From: JBJXHG01 sp046160865
Lineage (GTDB): Bacteria; Planctomycetota; UBA1135; GCA-002686595
Assembly (NCBI GenBank): GCA_046160865.1
Contig: JBJXHG010000097.1
Location: forward strand, 1-48,580
DNA length: 48,580 bases
Direction of reading: 5' to 3'
Part shown: piece after piece, positions 1-7,569 of the stretch
Layout: each line of letters starts with the position of its first letter
How positions within the stretch are numbered: position 1 is the first letter of the stretch
Notes under the pieces: generated by a model
Databases searched by the model: none
The model's input: only the letters and a program-made list of their open reading frames with translations
What the model was told of the DNA's origin: nothing
Position numbers and translations under genes: made by a program

Positions 1-554
1 GCCGTCATGAACGTCGTCCACTTGCCGTCGTCGCCGAGCACGGACGACGTGAGCGTCTTCGCGTCCTTGCTCTCGATCGTGATCGCGTCGCGATACTTGG
101 CGGACTTCTTCGGATCGTCGAACGACGGACCCTCCGCCTCGAGCGTCAGTGTCTTCTTCGACGCGTCGAGCGTGCCGCGATACATCCACATGTGCGTCTG
201 CATCGAGTCGATCCACGTGCCGATGTACGCGCTCTGCTTCTCGTCGTAGCCGAGCGTCATGCACGTCTGCATCTTCTGTCCGGATATCTCTCCGTTGCCT
301 TCGGCAACGACCCACAGTCCGCCGACGGAGCGCACGCTCTCGGTGCTCTCGAACTTCACGGGCTCGGTATCCGGACCCATCGTCGCCTCGGTGCTCATGG
401 CCCATTCACCGACGAGCTGCTGCAGCCACTGATGGTGCGCGGTCGGTTCGGCGGGTTCGAACGTCTCCTGGATCGTGTCCGAGACGGGCTTCGTCGCTTC
501 TTGGGTCGGAGCGGCAGCGCAGGCGAGGAGGAGGAGGCAAGCGAGTGACTTCAT
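1..554 (-). CDS. DUF1579 family lipoprotein (3' end cut by window)
   Basis: Reading leftward from the ATG at 554, the frame stays open for 184 codons to the window edge, so the C-terminus is missing. The N-terminus MKSLACLLLLACAAAP is a short lipoprotein signal peptide with Cys12 as likely lipidation site. The mature part has WLQQLVGEWAM, then GYDEKQSAYIGTWID and a closing beta-rich stretch, the pattern of DUF1579 proteins, which are small beta-barrel-like proteins of unknown biochemical role. A second DUF1579-like lipoprotein lies at 14575-15183. The start is well defined because the signal peptide begins directly at this ATG. The family call is confident; the function is unknown. Confidence 0.82.
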   Translation of the reverse strand, partial: MKSLACLLLLACAAAPTQEATKPVSDTIQETFEPAEPTAHHQWLQQLVGEWAMSTEATMGPDTEPVKFESTESVRSVGGLWVVAEGNGEISGQKMQTCMTLGYDEKQSAYIGTWIDSMQTHMWMYRGTLDASKKTLTLEAEGPSFDDPKKSAKYRDAITIESKDAKTLTSSVLGDDGKWTTFMT

Positions 555-817
555 GTCGTGTGGGGGGGGCTTGGGTTTCGATCGACGACGAGCGCGCGAC
601 AGTGGCGCTCACGTCGGTTGGGGGAGCGGGGTCGAGTTGCCGCACGTGTTCGAGAACAACGCGATCGTCAGGACCCATCGGTGTCGGATGCGCGTCGCGC
701 GGGTGATTGCGCGCGACGCACACGCGCCGCAACGTGTCGCGGTGGGCCATCGCGCGCCGAGTGTAGCCGGCTCCGCTGAACTGCGGCTCGTAGCGCTGCG
801 GGGCACTTCCTGCGCAA

Positions 818-3217
818 CTACCAGGAGATCTCGACGCCGTTCGACCAGTTCGTGGTCCCGCTCGAGCAGAACGCAGCGGCGGCGTTCCGGTAGAAGAGCT
901 GGTACCAGGCGCTCGCGCCCGGGCTCTGGGCCGTGGCCATCGACACTGGCGTGGTCTGCGCCGTGTTCGGATACGTCCACGAGCCGGCGAAGGCGCCGTT
1001 CGTGCCCGCGTTGTGTCCGCCGAAGCGGACCAGCGCGCCGTCCGTGCAACGCACGCCGTCGCCATTCGCGAATCCGGTCACGCTCTGCGCGCTGCCTTTC
1101 ACGAGGAATCCGAACCCGACGTAATTCGGTCCGACGTAGCCATCGAAACTCACGCTGTCGGGTGAGACCCCGCCGAAGGCGACGAGCCGTGCACCGTCGA
1201 GATCGAACGAGTTCGCGCAACCGTGCCCGACGAGACCGCTCGGATTCGGCACGGTGTTCGGCGGAACGCACGGGCAAGGCGTCGGCAATGAGCCGTCGCC
1301 GAAGCAGAACGGAGTGCCGAGCGCGCGGTCTTCGGCGAGGAACCCGATGTTCATGCCGGTCGCAAAGCTGATCTGCCTGCCCGCGTCGATCCCGACGTAG
1401 CGATAGCCACTGGGTGCGGTGGGCATGCTCATGACTCCGCTCCATTCACCGCCGACGACGAGCACGGCACCGTCGCTTCGGCGCAATATCGTCTGACTCG
1501 TTCCGGCTGCGCTCTCGACGTACGAGAGTCCCGCTGGGAGCGTCGGCACGTCCAACTGTCCGTACAGATTGGAGCCCCAAGCGACGACGGAGCCGTCGCT
1601 GCGCCGCGCGACACAGTGGCTCCCCATGGCGCCGACCGCGACATACGTGAGCCCCGGCGGCAGCGCCGGCACATCCAGCTGACCGGAAGTATTGGACCCC
1701 CACGCGATGACGGATCCGTCGCTGCATCGAGCGACGGAGAAGCGCGTACCGGCCGCGATCTCGACGTAGGACACGCCGACGGGTAGCGCCGGCGCGACGG
1801 TCTGGCCGAAGTCGTTGCGCCCCCAGCCGACGACGGATCCGTCGCTGCGGCGCGCGAGCGCGTGGTCGAAGGACGCCGCGATCTCGACATAGGTGAGGCC
1901 TACGGGTAGCGCGGGGACCGTCGTCAGCCCGTAGGTCCACCAACCCCAGGCGGCCACTGATCCGTCGCTGAGTAGCGCGAAGCACGTCGAGTCCGCCGTG
2001 GCCACCTCGACGTACGTGACGCCCGGCGGAGTCGGGGGAATATTGAGTTGTCCGAACAGGTTGTCGCCCCAGCCGACGATCGTGCCGTCGCTGCCGAGGA
2101 CGAGCGTCTGTCTTCCGCCGCCGGCCACCTGGACGTACTCGGATCCGGGCGGAAGCGCGGGCAAGTTGTTCTGGCCGAAGCGGCCGTCGCCCCAGCGGAT
2201 CGCCCTTCCGTCGCTGCGGCGAGCGACGGCGTGCTCGAAGCCGGACGAGATCCCGACGTAGGTCAGGCCCGGAGGCAGCGCAGGCACGCTTGCTTGTCCA
2301 TGGTCGTTGCTGCCCCATGCGACGACCGATCCGTCGCTGCAGAGCGCCAAGACGTTGTCGAGATTCGAAGCGACTTGCACGTACGTGACGCCGACCGGCA
2401 GCGCCGGCACGTTCAGCTGTCCGACGTCGTTGCGGCCCCAAGCGACGAGAGTGCCGTCGCTGCGGACCGCTGCCGAGTGATATTCGCCGGCCGCGACGTC
2501 GACGTACGTCACACCTGGAGGCAACACGGGAACGTCGGTCTGGCCGAAGTTGTTCAGACCCCATGCGACGGCCGAGCCGTCGCTGCGGATCGCGATCGCA
2601 TGCCCGTAGCCGGCCGCGGCCGAAACGTACGAAAGGCCCGCCGGCAGCGCAGGCACGATGTTGCTCGATCCCCAGGACACCATCGAGCCGTCGTTGCGGA
2701 TCGCGAGCCCGCGCTGATACCCGGCCGCGACGTAGACGTAGATCGATCCGGCTGGCAAGGCGGGTACGTTCAACACGCCGCCATCGCCGAACCCCCACGC
2801 GACGACGGTGCCGTTGCTGCGCAGCGCGAGCGAGAAGTAGCCCGACGCCGCGACCTGCGAGTACGTCAATCCCAGCGGCAGCACGGGAACCGTCGTTTCC
2901 GAGGCGTAGAGATTCGCGCCCCACACGACGATCGATCCATCGCTGCGGCGCGCGATCGTGTGGTACGCCCCTGCCTCGATCTCGGCGAACGACTCGTCGT
3001 TCCAGCCGCTGTCCGCTGTGCACTGACCGCGGAGCACGAGCCGGGTGTCGGCCGCGACTGCGCGTACGGGCGGCAGCAAGAGCAGTGTGAGCAGGCACGG
3101 CCATGTGCGGCGCGCGCGACGGAACCAATGGCTTCGGGATCGGAACTCGACCTCGTTGGCTGCGTCGATTGCTTGTGCGGGATCACGCGTGTCACAGGGA
3201 AGGGAGTGCAGCTTCAT
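818..3217 (-). CDS. Secreted RCC1-repeat protein with planctomycete C-terminal domain
   Basis: 799 residues. A basic N-terminus followed by a hydrophobic run at about 38-56 (CLLTLLLLPPVRAVAA) looks like a Sec signal peptide. Residues about 78-612 hold 13 RCC1-like repeats of roughly 41 residues, each with the core [RC]SDGS.VAWG.N..GQ followed by VPALP.G.TYV. RCC1 repeats fold as beta-propeller blades; 13 copies could form nearly two seven-bladed propellers. Residues 637-799 form a separate domain starting FCFGDGS, with CPC, GHGCANS and a final WSNGVEISW. I know this tail from large secreted planctomycete proteins, where it may be an anchoring or sorting domain (inference). A binding or structural role outside the cell is likely; the ligand is unknown. 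Confidence 0.9.
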   Translation of the reverse strand: MKLHSLPCDTRDPAQAIDAANEVEFRSRSHWFRRARRTWPCLLTLLLLPPVRAVAADTRLVLRGQCTADSGWNDESFAEIEAGAYHTIARRSDGSIVVWGANLYASETTVPVLPLGLTYSQVAASGYFSLALRSNGTVVAWGFGDGGVLNVPALPAGSIYVYVAAGYQRGLAIRNDGSMVSWGSSNIVPALPAGLSYVSAAAGYGHAIAIRSDGSAVAWGLNNFGQTDVPVLPPGVTYVDVAAGEYHSAAVRSDGTLVAWGRNDVGQLNVPALPVGVTYVQVASNLDNVLALCSDGSVVAWGSNDHGQASVPALPPGLTYVGISSGFEHAVARRSDGRAIRWGDGRFGQNNLPALPPGSEYVQVAGGGRQTLVLGSDGTIVGWGDNLFGQLNIPPTPPGVTYVEVATADSTCFALLSDGSVAAWGWWTYGLTTVPALPVGLTYVEIAASFDHALARRSDGSVVGWGRNDFGQTVAPALPVGVSYVEIAAGTRFSVARCSDGSVIAWGSNTSGQLDVPALPPGLTYVAVGAMGSHCVARRSDGSVVAWGSNLYGQLDVPTLPAGLSYVESAAGTSQTILRRSDGAVLVVGGEWSGVMSMPTAPSGYRYVGIDAGRQISFATGMNIGFLAEDRALGTPFCFGDGSLPTPCPCVPPNTVPNPSGLVGHGCANSFDLDGARLVAFGGVSPDSVSFDGYVGPNYVGFGFLVKGSAQSVTGFANGDGVRCTDGALVRFGGHNAGTNGAFAGSWTYPNTAQTTPVSMATAQSPGASAWYQLFYRNAAAAFCSSGTTNWSNGVEISW
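1382..2986 (-). repeat. 13 in-frame coding repeats of about 123 bp
   Basis: The RCC1-repeat part of the gene is a tandem array of about 13 units averaging 123 bp. Each carries a near-constant + strand segment around ccgtcgctgc (SDG codons on the coding strand). Units differ by one or two codons in length and by many substitutions, so the array is old and kept in frame, not a recent slippage product. Confidence 0.85.
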
Positions 3218-3511
3218 GATTTCCTCGAGTGTACTCGATGGACGGCGCGTGCGGATCGTGGCGAGATTCCTGAGAATTACGCTCGGCGGCCCGCCGCGCT
3301 CCAGGCGAGCTCGATTACCTAATGCAAGAGTAGGCTCGCGACTTGACGCGGTTCACGCGAGCTTCAGCTCCGCGAACGCGAGCCCGCTGCTCCGATTGAT
3401 CGTGCCGGGTCGGCGGAAGCCCACCGCGGGATTGCGGTGCGCGAGTGCGCCGGCTCGACGAGCTCAACGACGCCGAGGACGTGTCGCGTCGATCGTGAGC
3501 GGAGCAGCTGC
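3218..3511. other. Intergenic, upstream of the RCC1 gene
   Basis: 294 bp between the start of the RCC1-repeat gene and the stop of the mddA-like gene, both on the minus strand. No convincing ORF, RNA gene or terminator hairpin was seen. It must hold the promoter for the RCC1 gene if that gene is not co-transcribed with mddA. Confidence 0.5.
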
Positions 3512-4321
3512 TCAGCGCGCGCTCTCCACCGCACCGATCGCTCTACGCCGGAAGCGCGGCAACGGCACGATGTACGACACGCCGCGGCGATACGCGCGGT
3601 AATGCTCACCGTGCTCCGCGACGAGGTCGCGCTCTTCCATCCACGTGCCGAAGCGGATGTACATGGTGACCATGCCGGCGAAGAAGAGGTGTCCGACGGT
3701 CATCGTCGGCGTGCTCCAGAACGCGATCAGGAATCCGAGCATCAGCGGGTGTCGCACGACGCGGTACAGACCCACGAGACGAAAGCCGACGGGGACGTAC
3801 GCACGATCCGTGAACCGGAACCAGGTCTGTCTCAAGCCGAACAGATCGAAGTGGCTCACCATGAACGAGCTCGCGAGCACGATGCCCCAGCCGACGAACG
3901 AGAGTGCGGTCAGCGCCGCGCTCGCGCTCGGGTGCGTCACGCTCCACACGACCCCGGGCAGCGGGCGCCAGTGCGTGAACAGCAGCGCGAGGATCGCGCA
4001 CGTCACGAGGACGAACGTGCTGCGCTCGATCGAGGTGGGGACGATTGGCATCCACCAACGCTTGAATGCTGGACGCGCCATGACCGTGTGCTGCAGCACG
4101 AAGAGCGAGAGGAGCGCTGTGTTCACGAGCAGCGACGCTCCGAGGGGACTTGCTGCTCCCGAGTCGATCGACTTAGGCACGACGAAGTTCCCGACGAAGC
4201 CGATCGCGTACAGGATCGTCCCGAGGAACGCGCTGTACGCGATGACGCCGTACACGAGCACCGCCGATCGCGCGAGCCACGCTCCATCCGTCTGCCTCGT
4301 CACCGTCGTATGAGAATTCAT
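3512..4321 (-). CDS. mddA: Methanethiol S-methyltransferase (MddA-like)
   Basis: 269 residues from the ATG at 4321, which has a GGAGG about nine bases upstream. A longer open frame reaches back to 4618, but its extra part is Arg-rich and unlike the family. The protein has about five membrane segments. It carries the family stretches FVLQHTVMARPAFKRWW, HFDLFGLRQTW, LYRVVRHPLMLGFLIAFW, PTMTVGHLFFA and EERDLVAEHGEHYRAYRR. These match the NnrU/isoprenylcysteine methyltransferase superfamily and specifically MddA, which methylates methanethiol to dimethyl sulfide using S-adenosylmethionine in the inner membrane. It stands alone, with no sulfur metabolism genes nearby. The superfamily is certain; the exact substrate rests on motif similarity. 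Confidence 0.85.
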   Translation of the reverse strand: MNSHTTVTRQTDGAWLARSAVLVYGVIAYSAFLGTILYAIGFVGNFVVPKSIDSGAASPLGASLLVNTALLSLFVLQHTVMARPAFKRWWMPIVPTSIERSTFVLVTCAILALLFTHWRPLPGVVWSVTHPSASAALTALSFVGWGIVLASSFMVSHFDLFGLRQTWFRFTDRAYVPVGFRLVGLYRVVRHPLMLGFLIAFWSTPTMTVGHLFFAGMVTMYIRFGTWMEERDLVAEHGEHYRAYRRGVSYIVPLPRFRRRAIGAVESAR

Positions 4322-4593
4322 GTTCGTAGCGCCTCCAGCGTGGCCGAACCGCTCGACACCCGGCGCGGCGCCGCGCGCCGATGGAAGCCGTCGCCGACGC
4401 GGTTCGCGCCGTTCGAATCGATTGGATGCCAGCGCGAGCCGCGGCGCAGTTGACTGCCGGTAGACCTCGCGCTGCACTCGCCTACCTGCGGACGCCCCCT
4501 GGCCGGAGACACGAAATCGCGCTTGATCGAGACCGCCGGGGAGGGGTCGCATCCGGGCAACTCGCAAGTGCGCCACCGAGGCCAGTTGCACGT

Positions 4594-4640
4594 CACAGTG
4601 AAGCGTAAGCAGCTCCAACGGGTCCCCGCCGTTTAATGCG
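4594..4640 (-). repeat. Dispersed 3' element, copy 1
   Basis: On the minus strand this reads TTAAACGGCGGGGACCCGTT followed by GGAGCTGCTTACGCTTCACTGTG. The core at 4617-4633 forms a 5-bp stem AACGG/CCGTT around a 7-base loop CGGGGAC. It lies about 43 bp downstream of the stop of the gene at 4677-7268 and in that gene's orientation. It aligns with 11242-11290 over about 47 bases with about seven differences, and with 11064-11103. Function unknown. Confidence 0.7.
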
Positions 4641-4662
4641 CTAGCGCGGAGGACCGCGCTAG
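4641..4662 (-). terminator. GC-rich hairpin after the 4677-7268 gene
   Basis: CTAGCGCGG (4641-4649), a 4-base loop, then CCGCGCTAG (4654-4662): a perfect 9-bp stem 15 bases after the minus-strand stop codon. No T-run follows, so termination or mRNA 3'-end protection is an inference from position. Confidence 0.45.
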
Positions 4663-4676
4663 ACGCTAGCGGGCGC

Positions 4677-7268
4677 TCAGCGCAGCCCGTAGACCTGCAT
4701 CTTGCCGAGGAACCCGATCCAGTTCGCCGAGTTGTCCGACGAGCTGTTCGTCATCTGCTCCGCGAAGTCGTCGAGCAGTGCGCGCCAATCCGCGTGCGGC
4801 TTGCCGACGTCGAGCGCGCGCTTCATGTAGCGGTTGTCCTTGCCGGCGCCTTGCGACTCGCGCGTGATCTCTTCCGCCCACGAGAGCGCCGCCCACGGGT
4901 GGAAGAACTCGACGCCGCCGCCGAGACCGTCGGCCGGCAGCGCGTTCGGATCGTTCGGCCGCGAGAACGGCGGCGAGAGATAGTCGTCGTTCGGCGAGAT
5001 CGCGATGCCCGCGCGCGGACCCTGCAAGTACAAGGTCGGTGCCGGCGGCTGCGGCTGCCAGCTGCTCTTCTGGCGCGTCCACGGCGGCCCCCACATCAAG
5101 AATTCGATGCCGCGCACGGCGAGGCGCTCGAGCTCCTTGCGCCGCGCGTCGTCGACGCCGCGGTATACGGACTCGCTCATGCAGCGCATGGCGTGCAAGA
5201 GGAAGAAGTGCTCGAACGTCTGCGCGACGGCGTAGCGCGTGTCGCCGAGCACGCGCTCGTTGACGAAGCGCTGGATCAAGCCATTGGGCAGCGAGCCGTC
5301 GAGCCAGAGCTGTGACACGCGGTCGAACCACGCGCGGTTCTTCGCGCGCCACTCGTCGCTCGCGACGGAGTACGCGGCGCACATCGCGTCGACGCCCCAG
5401 CCGTCCTCGCGGCCGATCCAAAGCCCTTGGTGCGGCTTCTTCTGCGCGACTTGCTCGAGCTGGACGAGCGTGACGCCCGCCGACCACGACGCGGGTACGT
5501 GCGGGCTCTCGTGGCACATCAAGCGGAAGAGCTCGGCCGACATCAGCAAGTCGTCCTTCGCCATCGCGTCGTTGCCGAGCCACACGAGCGCCTTCGTGTT
5601 CTTCGTGTAGCGCACGAGGTGCTGGTCGTCGTGCGGCCACCAGGCGAGCAGCGCGTCGTCGCGGTCGGGGACCGCACCTTCCATGTCGAACGGATTGCCT
5701 TGGTCGTACGGCGGACGGAGCTTCCTGCGCACGACCTCGCGCACTTGCTCCGACGGCGGTTGTCCCCACTTCATCGGCAGCAGGAACGGTTGCATGACGA
5801 TGCCGCCGTTCGTGCGGAAGTCGAACGGCACGAGGTTCTTCTCTCCGCGCCACTGCCAGTACCCGACGATCTCGCCGCGGCGATCGAACGCCGCCTCGGG
5901 TTGGCGGCACACGTTCATGCGGTGCAGGAGCTCGAGGTACGTGTAGCCGTCGCGACTCGCGGCGGCGGCCGACAGGTGGCCTTCGAAGGTGTGGATGCCT
6001 TCGCCGCCGGGATTGCCTTGCTGGCGCGTGAACCACGGGTGTGCCCAGCCCATCACGCTCGACATCACGTAGTAGCCGCGCGGACGTCCGCTCTCGAGCG
6101 TACCGCGCAAATCGGCGACGTTCGCGGCGTCCTGCGTCCAGATCGCCGCCTTGCCGCTCTTGCCCATGCGCTGGACGAAGTCGACGCTCGCGAGCAGATC
6201 CCGGCGCGCGAAGTAGCGCGCGGTCTCGGGCTCGAACCACGACCACAGGCCCGGCCCGCGCCCGCAGAAAGCGAGGTCGCCGTGGTTGTGCTCGAACCGC
6301 GCGCGCGCTTCTTGATTGGCGGGAGTCAGCACGAATCGGCGCTCGAACTGCGCTTGCGGTCCCATCATGTGCAGCGCGCTCGGTGCGCCGGAGGCATCGG
6401 CCGAGAACGCGCCGACGATGGGGTAGATCGTGAACGCACCTTCGTCGTGCGGCGTCGCGAAGAACGGATCACGCACCTCGGGCACGACGCGCCAACCTTT
6501 CGGCACGACGAGCTCGAGGCTCTTCCAGTACACGATGCCGAGCACCACCTCGAGTGGATCCGCGCTGCGATTGCCCGCGATGGCGCCGTTGCTCACGCGC
6601 AGATCGAGCTCGATCGGATCGTAGCCCGCCTTCTCGGTGAAGTACGCGTGCACGCCCATCAAGTGCGGGAGCGGTGGCTCCTTCACTCCGGGCGTCGGCA
6701 CAGGCGCGAGCGTCGCGTATCGGCGTCGCACGCGCTCGTACGCACCACACTTCAACACCACGTCGCTGCCGAAGCTCGGCGCCTTCGGATCACCGCCCAG
6801 ATCGGCCCAGTAGAAATTGCCGTGCACGTCCGTCGTGCGCAGGCCGATGCGCGTGCCTGGCAATCCGAGCTCCATCACCGCGGGCGAGAGCTCGGGCTCT
6901 GGCGCGCTGTCGCTCGGTTCGAGGAAGACGTCGAACGAGACGCGATCGCCCGGCCGCTCGTTCGCCGCGAGCGCGACGGGAGCGATCAGCTCGACGACAT
7001 CGGCTTCCCCGGTCGGGTAGCGCGAGACGATCGCGACTTGTGCGGGGATGCGCGGTCGGCCCTCGGCGTGACTCTCGATCTGGAACGGCGTCTTCCCGTC
7101 GGGCCGCGGGTAGACGCCCTTTGGGATCGGGACGGTCGCGTGCACGAAGAATGGCGTGATCGCGGGCGCGCCCAGGTCGAGCCGCGCGACGCGGCGCGCG
7201 TCCTGCGCGCGTGCGACCGCGCTGAGCACCAGGCACAGACCGAACCACGCGAGGCGGCGAAAACGCAT
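4677..7268 (-). CDS. Large secreted protein, function unknown (possible polysaccharide-active enzyme)
   Basis: 863 residues from the ATG at 7268, where MRFRRLAWFGLCLVLSAVARAQ is a clear Sec signal peptide cleaved near ARAQ. The frame stays open further upstream, but that part has no signal or conserved look. The N-terminal 330 residues are beta-rich. The rest is Trp/Tyr-rich and helical, with stretches such as GYYVMSSVMGWAHPWFTRQ, WWPHDDQHLVRYTKN and EFLMWGPPW. This layout (beta-sandwich plus alpha-barrel) resembles polysaccharide lyases and rhamnogalacturonan-lyase-like proteins, but I cannot assign a family or catalytic residues. It diverges from the antiporter gene at 7570. Real gene with confidence; the enzyme role is speculation. 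Confidence 0.82.
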   Translation of the reverse strand: MRFRRLAWFGLCLVLSAVARAQDARRVARLDLGAPAITPFFVHATVPIPKGVYPRPDGKTPFQIESHAEGRPRIPAQVAIVSRYPTGEADVVELIAPVALAANERPGDRVSFDVFLEPSDSAPEPELSPAVMELGLPGTRIGLRTTDVHGNFYWADLGGDPKAPSFGSDVVLKCGAYERVRRRYATLAPVPTPGVKEPPLPHLMGVHAYFTEKAGYDPIELDLRVSNGAIAGNRSADPLEVVLGIVYWKSLELVVPKGWRVVPEVRDPFFATPHDEGAFTIYPIVGAFSADASGAPSALHMMGPQAQFERRFVLTPANQEARARFEHNHGDLAFCGRGPGLWSWFEPETARYFARRDLLASVDFVQRMGKSGKAAIWTQDAANVADLRGTLESGRPRGYYVMSSVMGWAHPWFTRQQGNPGGEGIHTFEGHLSAAAASRDGYTYLELLHRMNVCRQPEAAFDRRGEIVGYWQWRGEKNLVPFDFRTNGGIVMQPFLLPMKWGQPPSEQVREVVRRKLRPPYDQGNPFDMEGAVPDRDDALLAWWPHDDQHLVRYTKNTKALVWLGNDAMAKDDLLMSAELFRLMCHESPHVPASWSAGVTLVQLEQVAQKKPHQGLWIGREDGWGVDAMCAAYSVASDEWRAKNRAWFDRVSQLWLDGSLPNGLIQRFVNERVLGDTRYAVAQTFEHFFLLHAMRCMSESVYRGVDDARRKELERLAVRGIEFLMWGPPWTRQKSSWQPQPPAPTLYLQGPRAGIAISPNDDYLSPPFSRPNDPNALPADGLGGGVEFFHPWAALSWAEEITRESQGAGKDNRYMKRALDVGKPHADWRALLDDFAEQMTNSSSDNSANWIGFLGKMQVYGLR

Positions 7269-7569
7269 GGCGCAGAGCATCGGCGCGCGCGCCGGTGCGC
7301 CGCAAGTGCCGGCCCGCTCGAACCCGCGCGGCTCACGCGGAAATCCGTACGTCGCGGCGGCGGCGCGACGCCGATAAGGAACGCGCACCCGCAGCACGTG
7401 GGGAAGTCGTGCGGCCCGAATGGCGCCCGCTCGCGCCGGCACGGCGTCGCCCGAGCTTCGGCGGGTGACGTGGATTCGCCCGCGGTCGCGCGCCCGCCCC
7501 GACGAACGGGCCGACGCGACCGGACACCTGCTGCGCCCGGAGCATTCTCGCCACCGCCTGCTCGCCACG
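7269..7569. other. Divergent intergenic region
   Basis: 301 bp between two divergent genes (starts at 7268 minus and 7570 plus). It must contain both promoters. No clear hairpin, operator or small ORF was seen; frames crossing it are extensions of the flanking genes. Confidence 0.4.

Larger units (their letters stand above)
4322..4676. other. Intergenic with a hairpin and a dispersed repeat copy
   Basis: 355 bp between two minus-strand genes. It contains a perfect 9-bp hairpin at 4641-4662 just after the stop of the upstream gene, one copy of the dispersed 3' element at about 4594-4640, and the Shine-Dalgarno of mddA next to 4321. The open frames across it are Arg-rich composition artefacts. 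Confidence 0.6.

Noticed and set aside
1382..2986. Regular 123-bp repeats as a possible CRISPR or satellite
   Set aside because: Repeats are much longer than CRISPR repeats, lack unique spacers, and translate into RCC1 blades in one frame.
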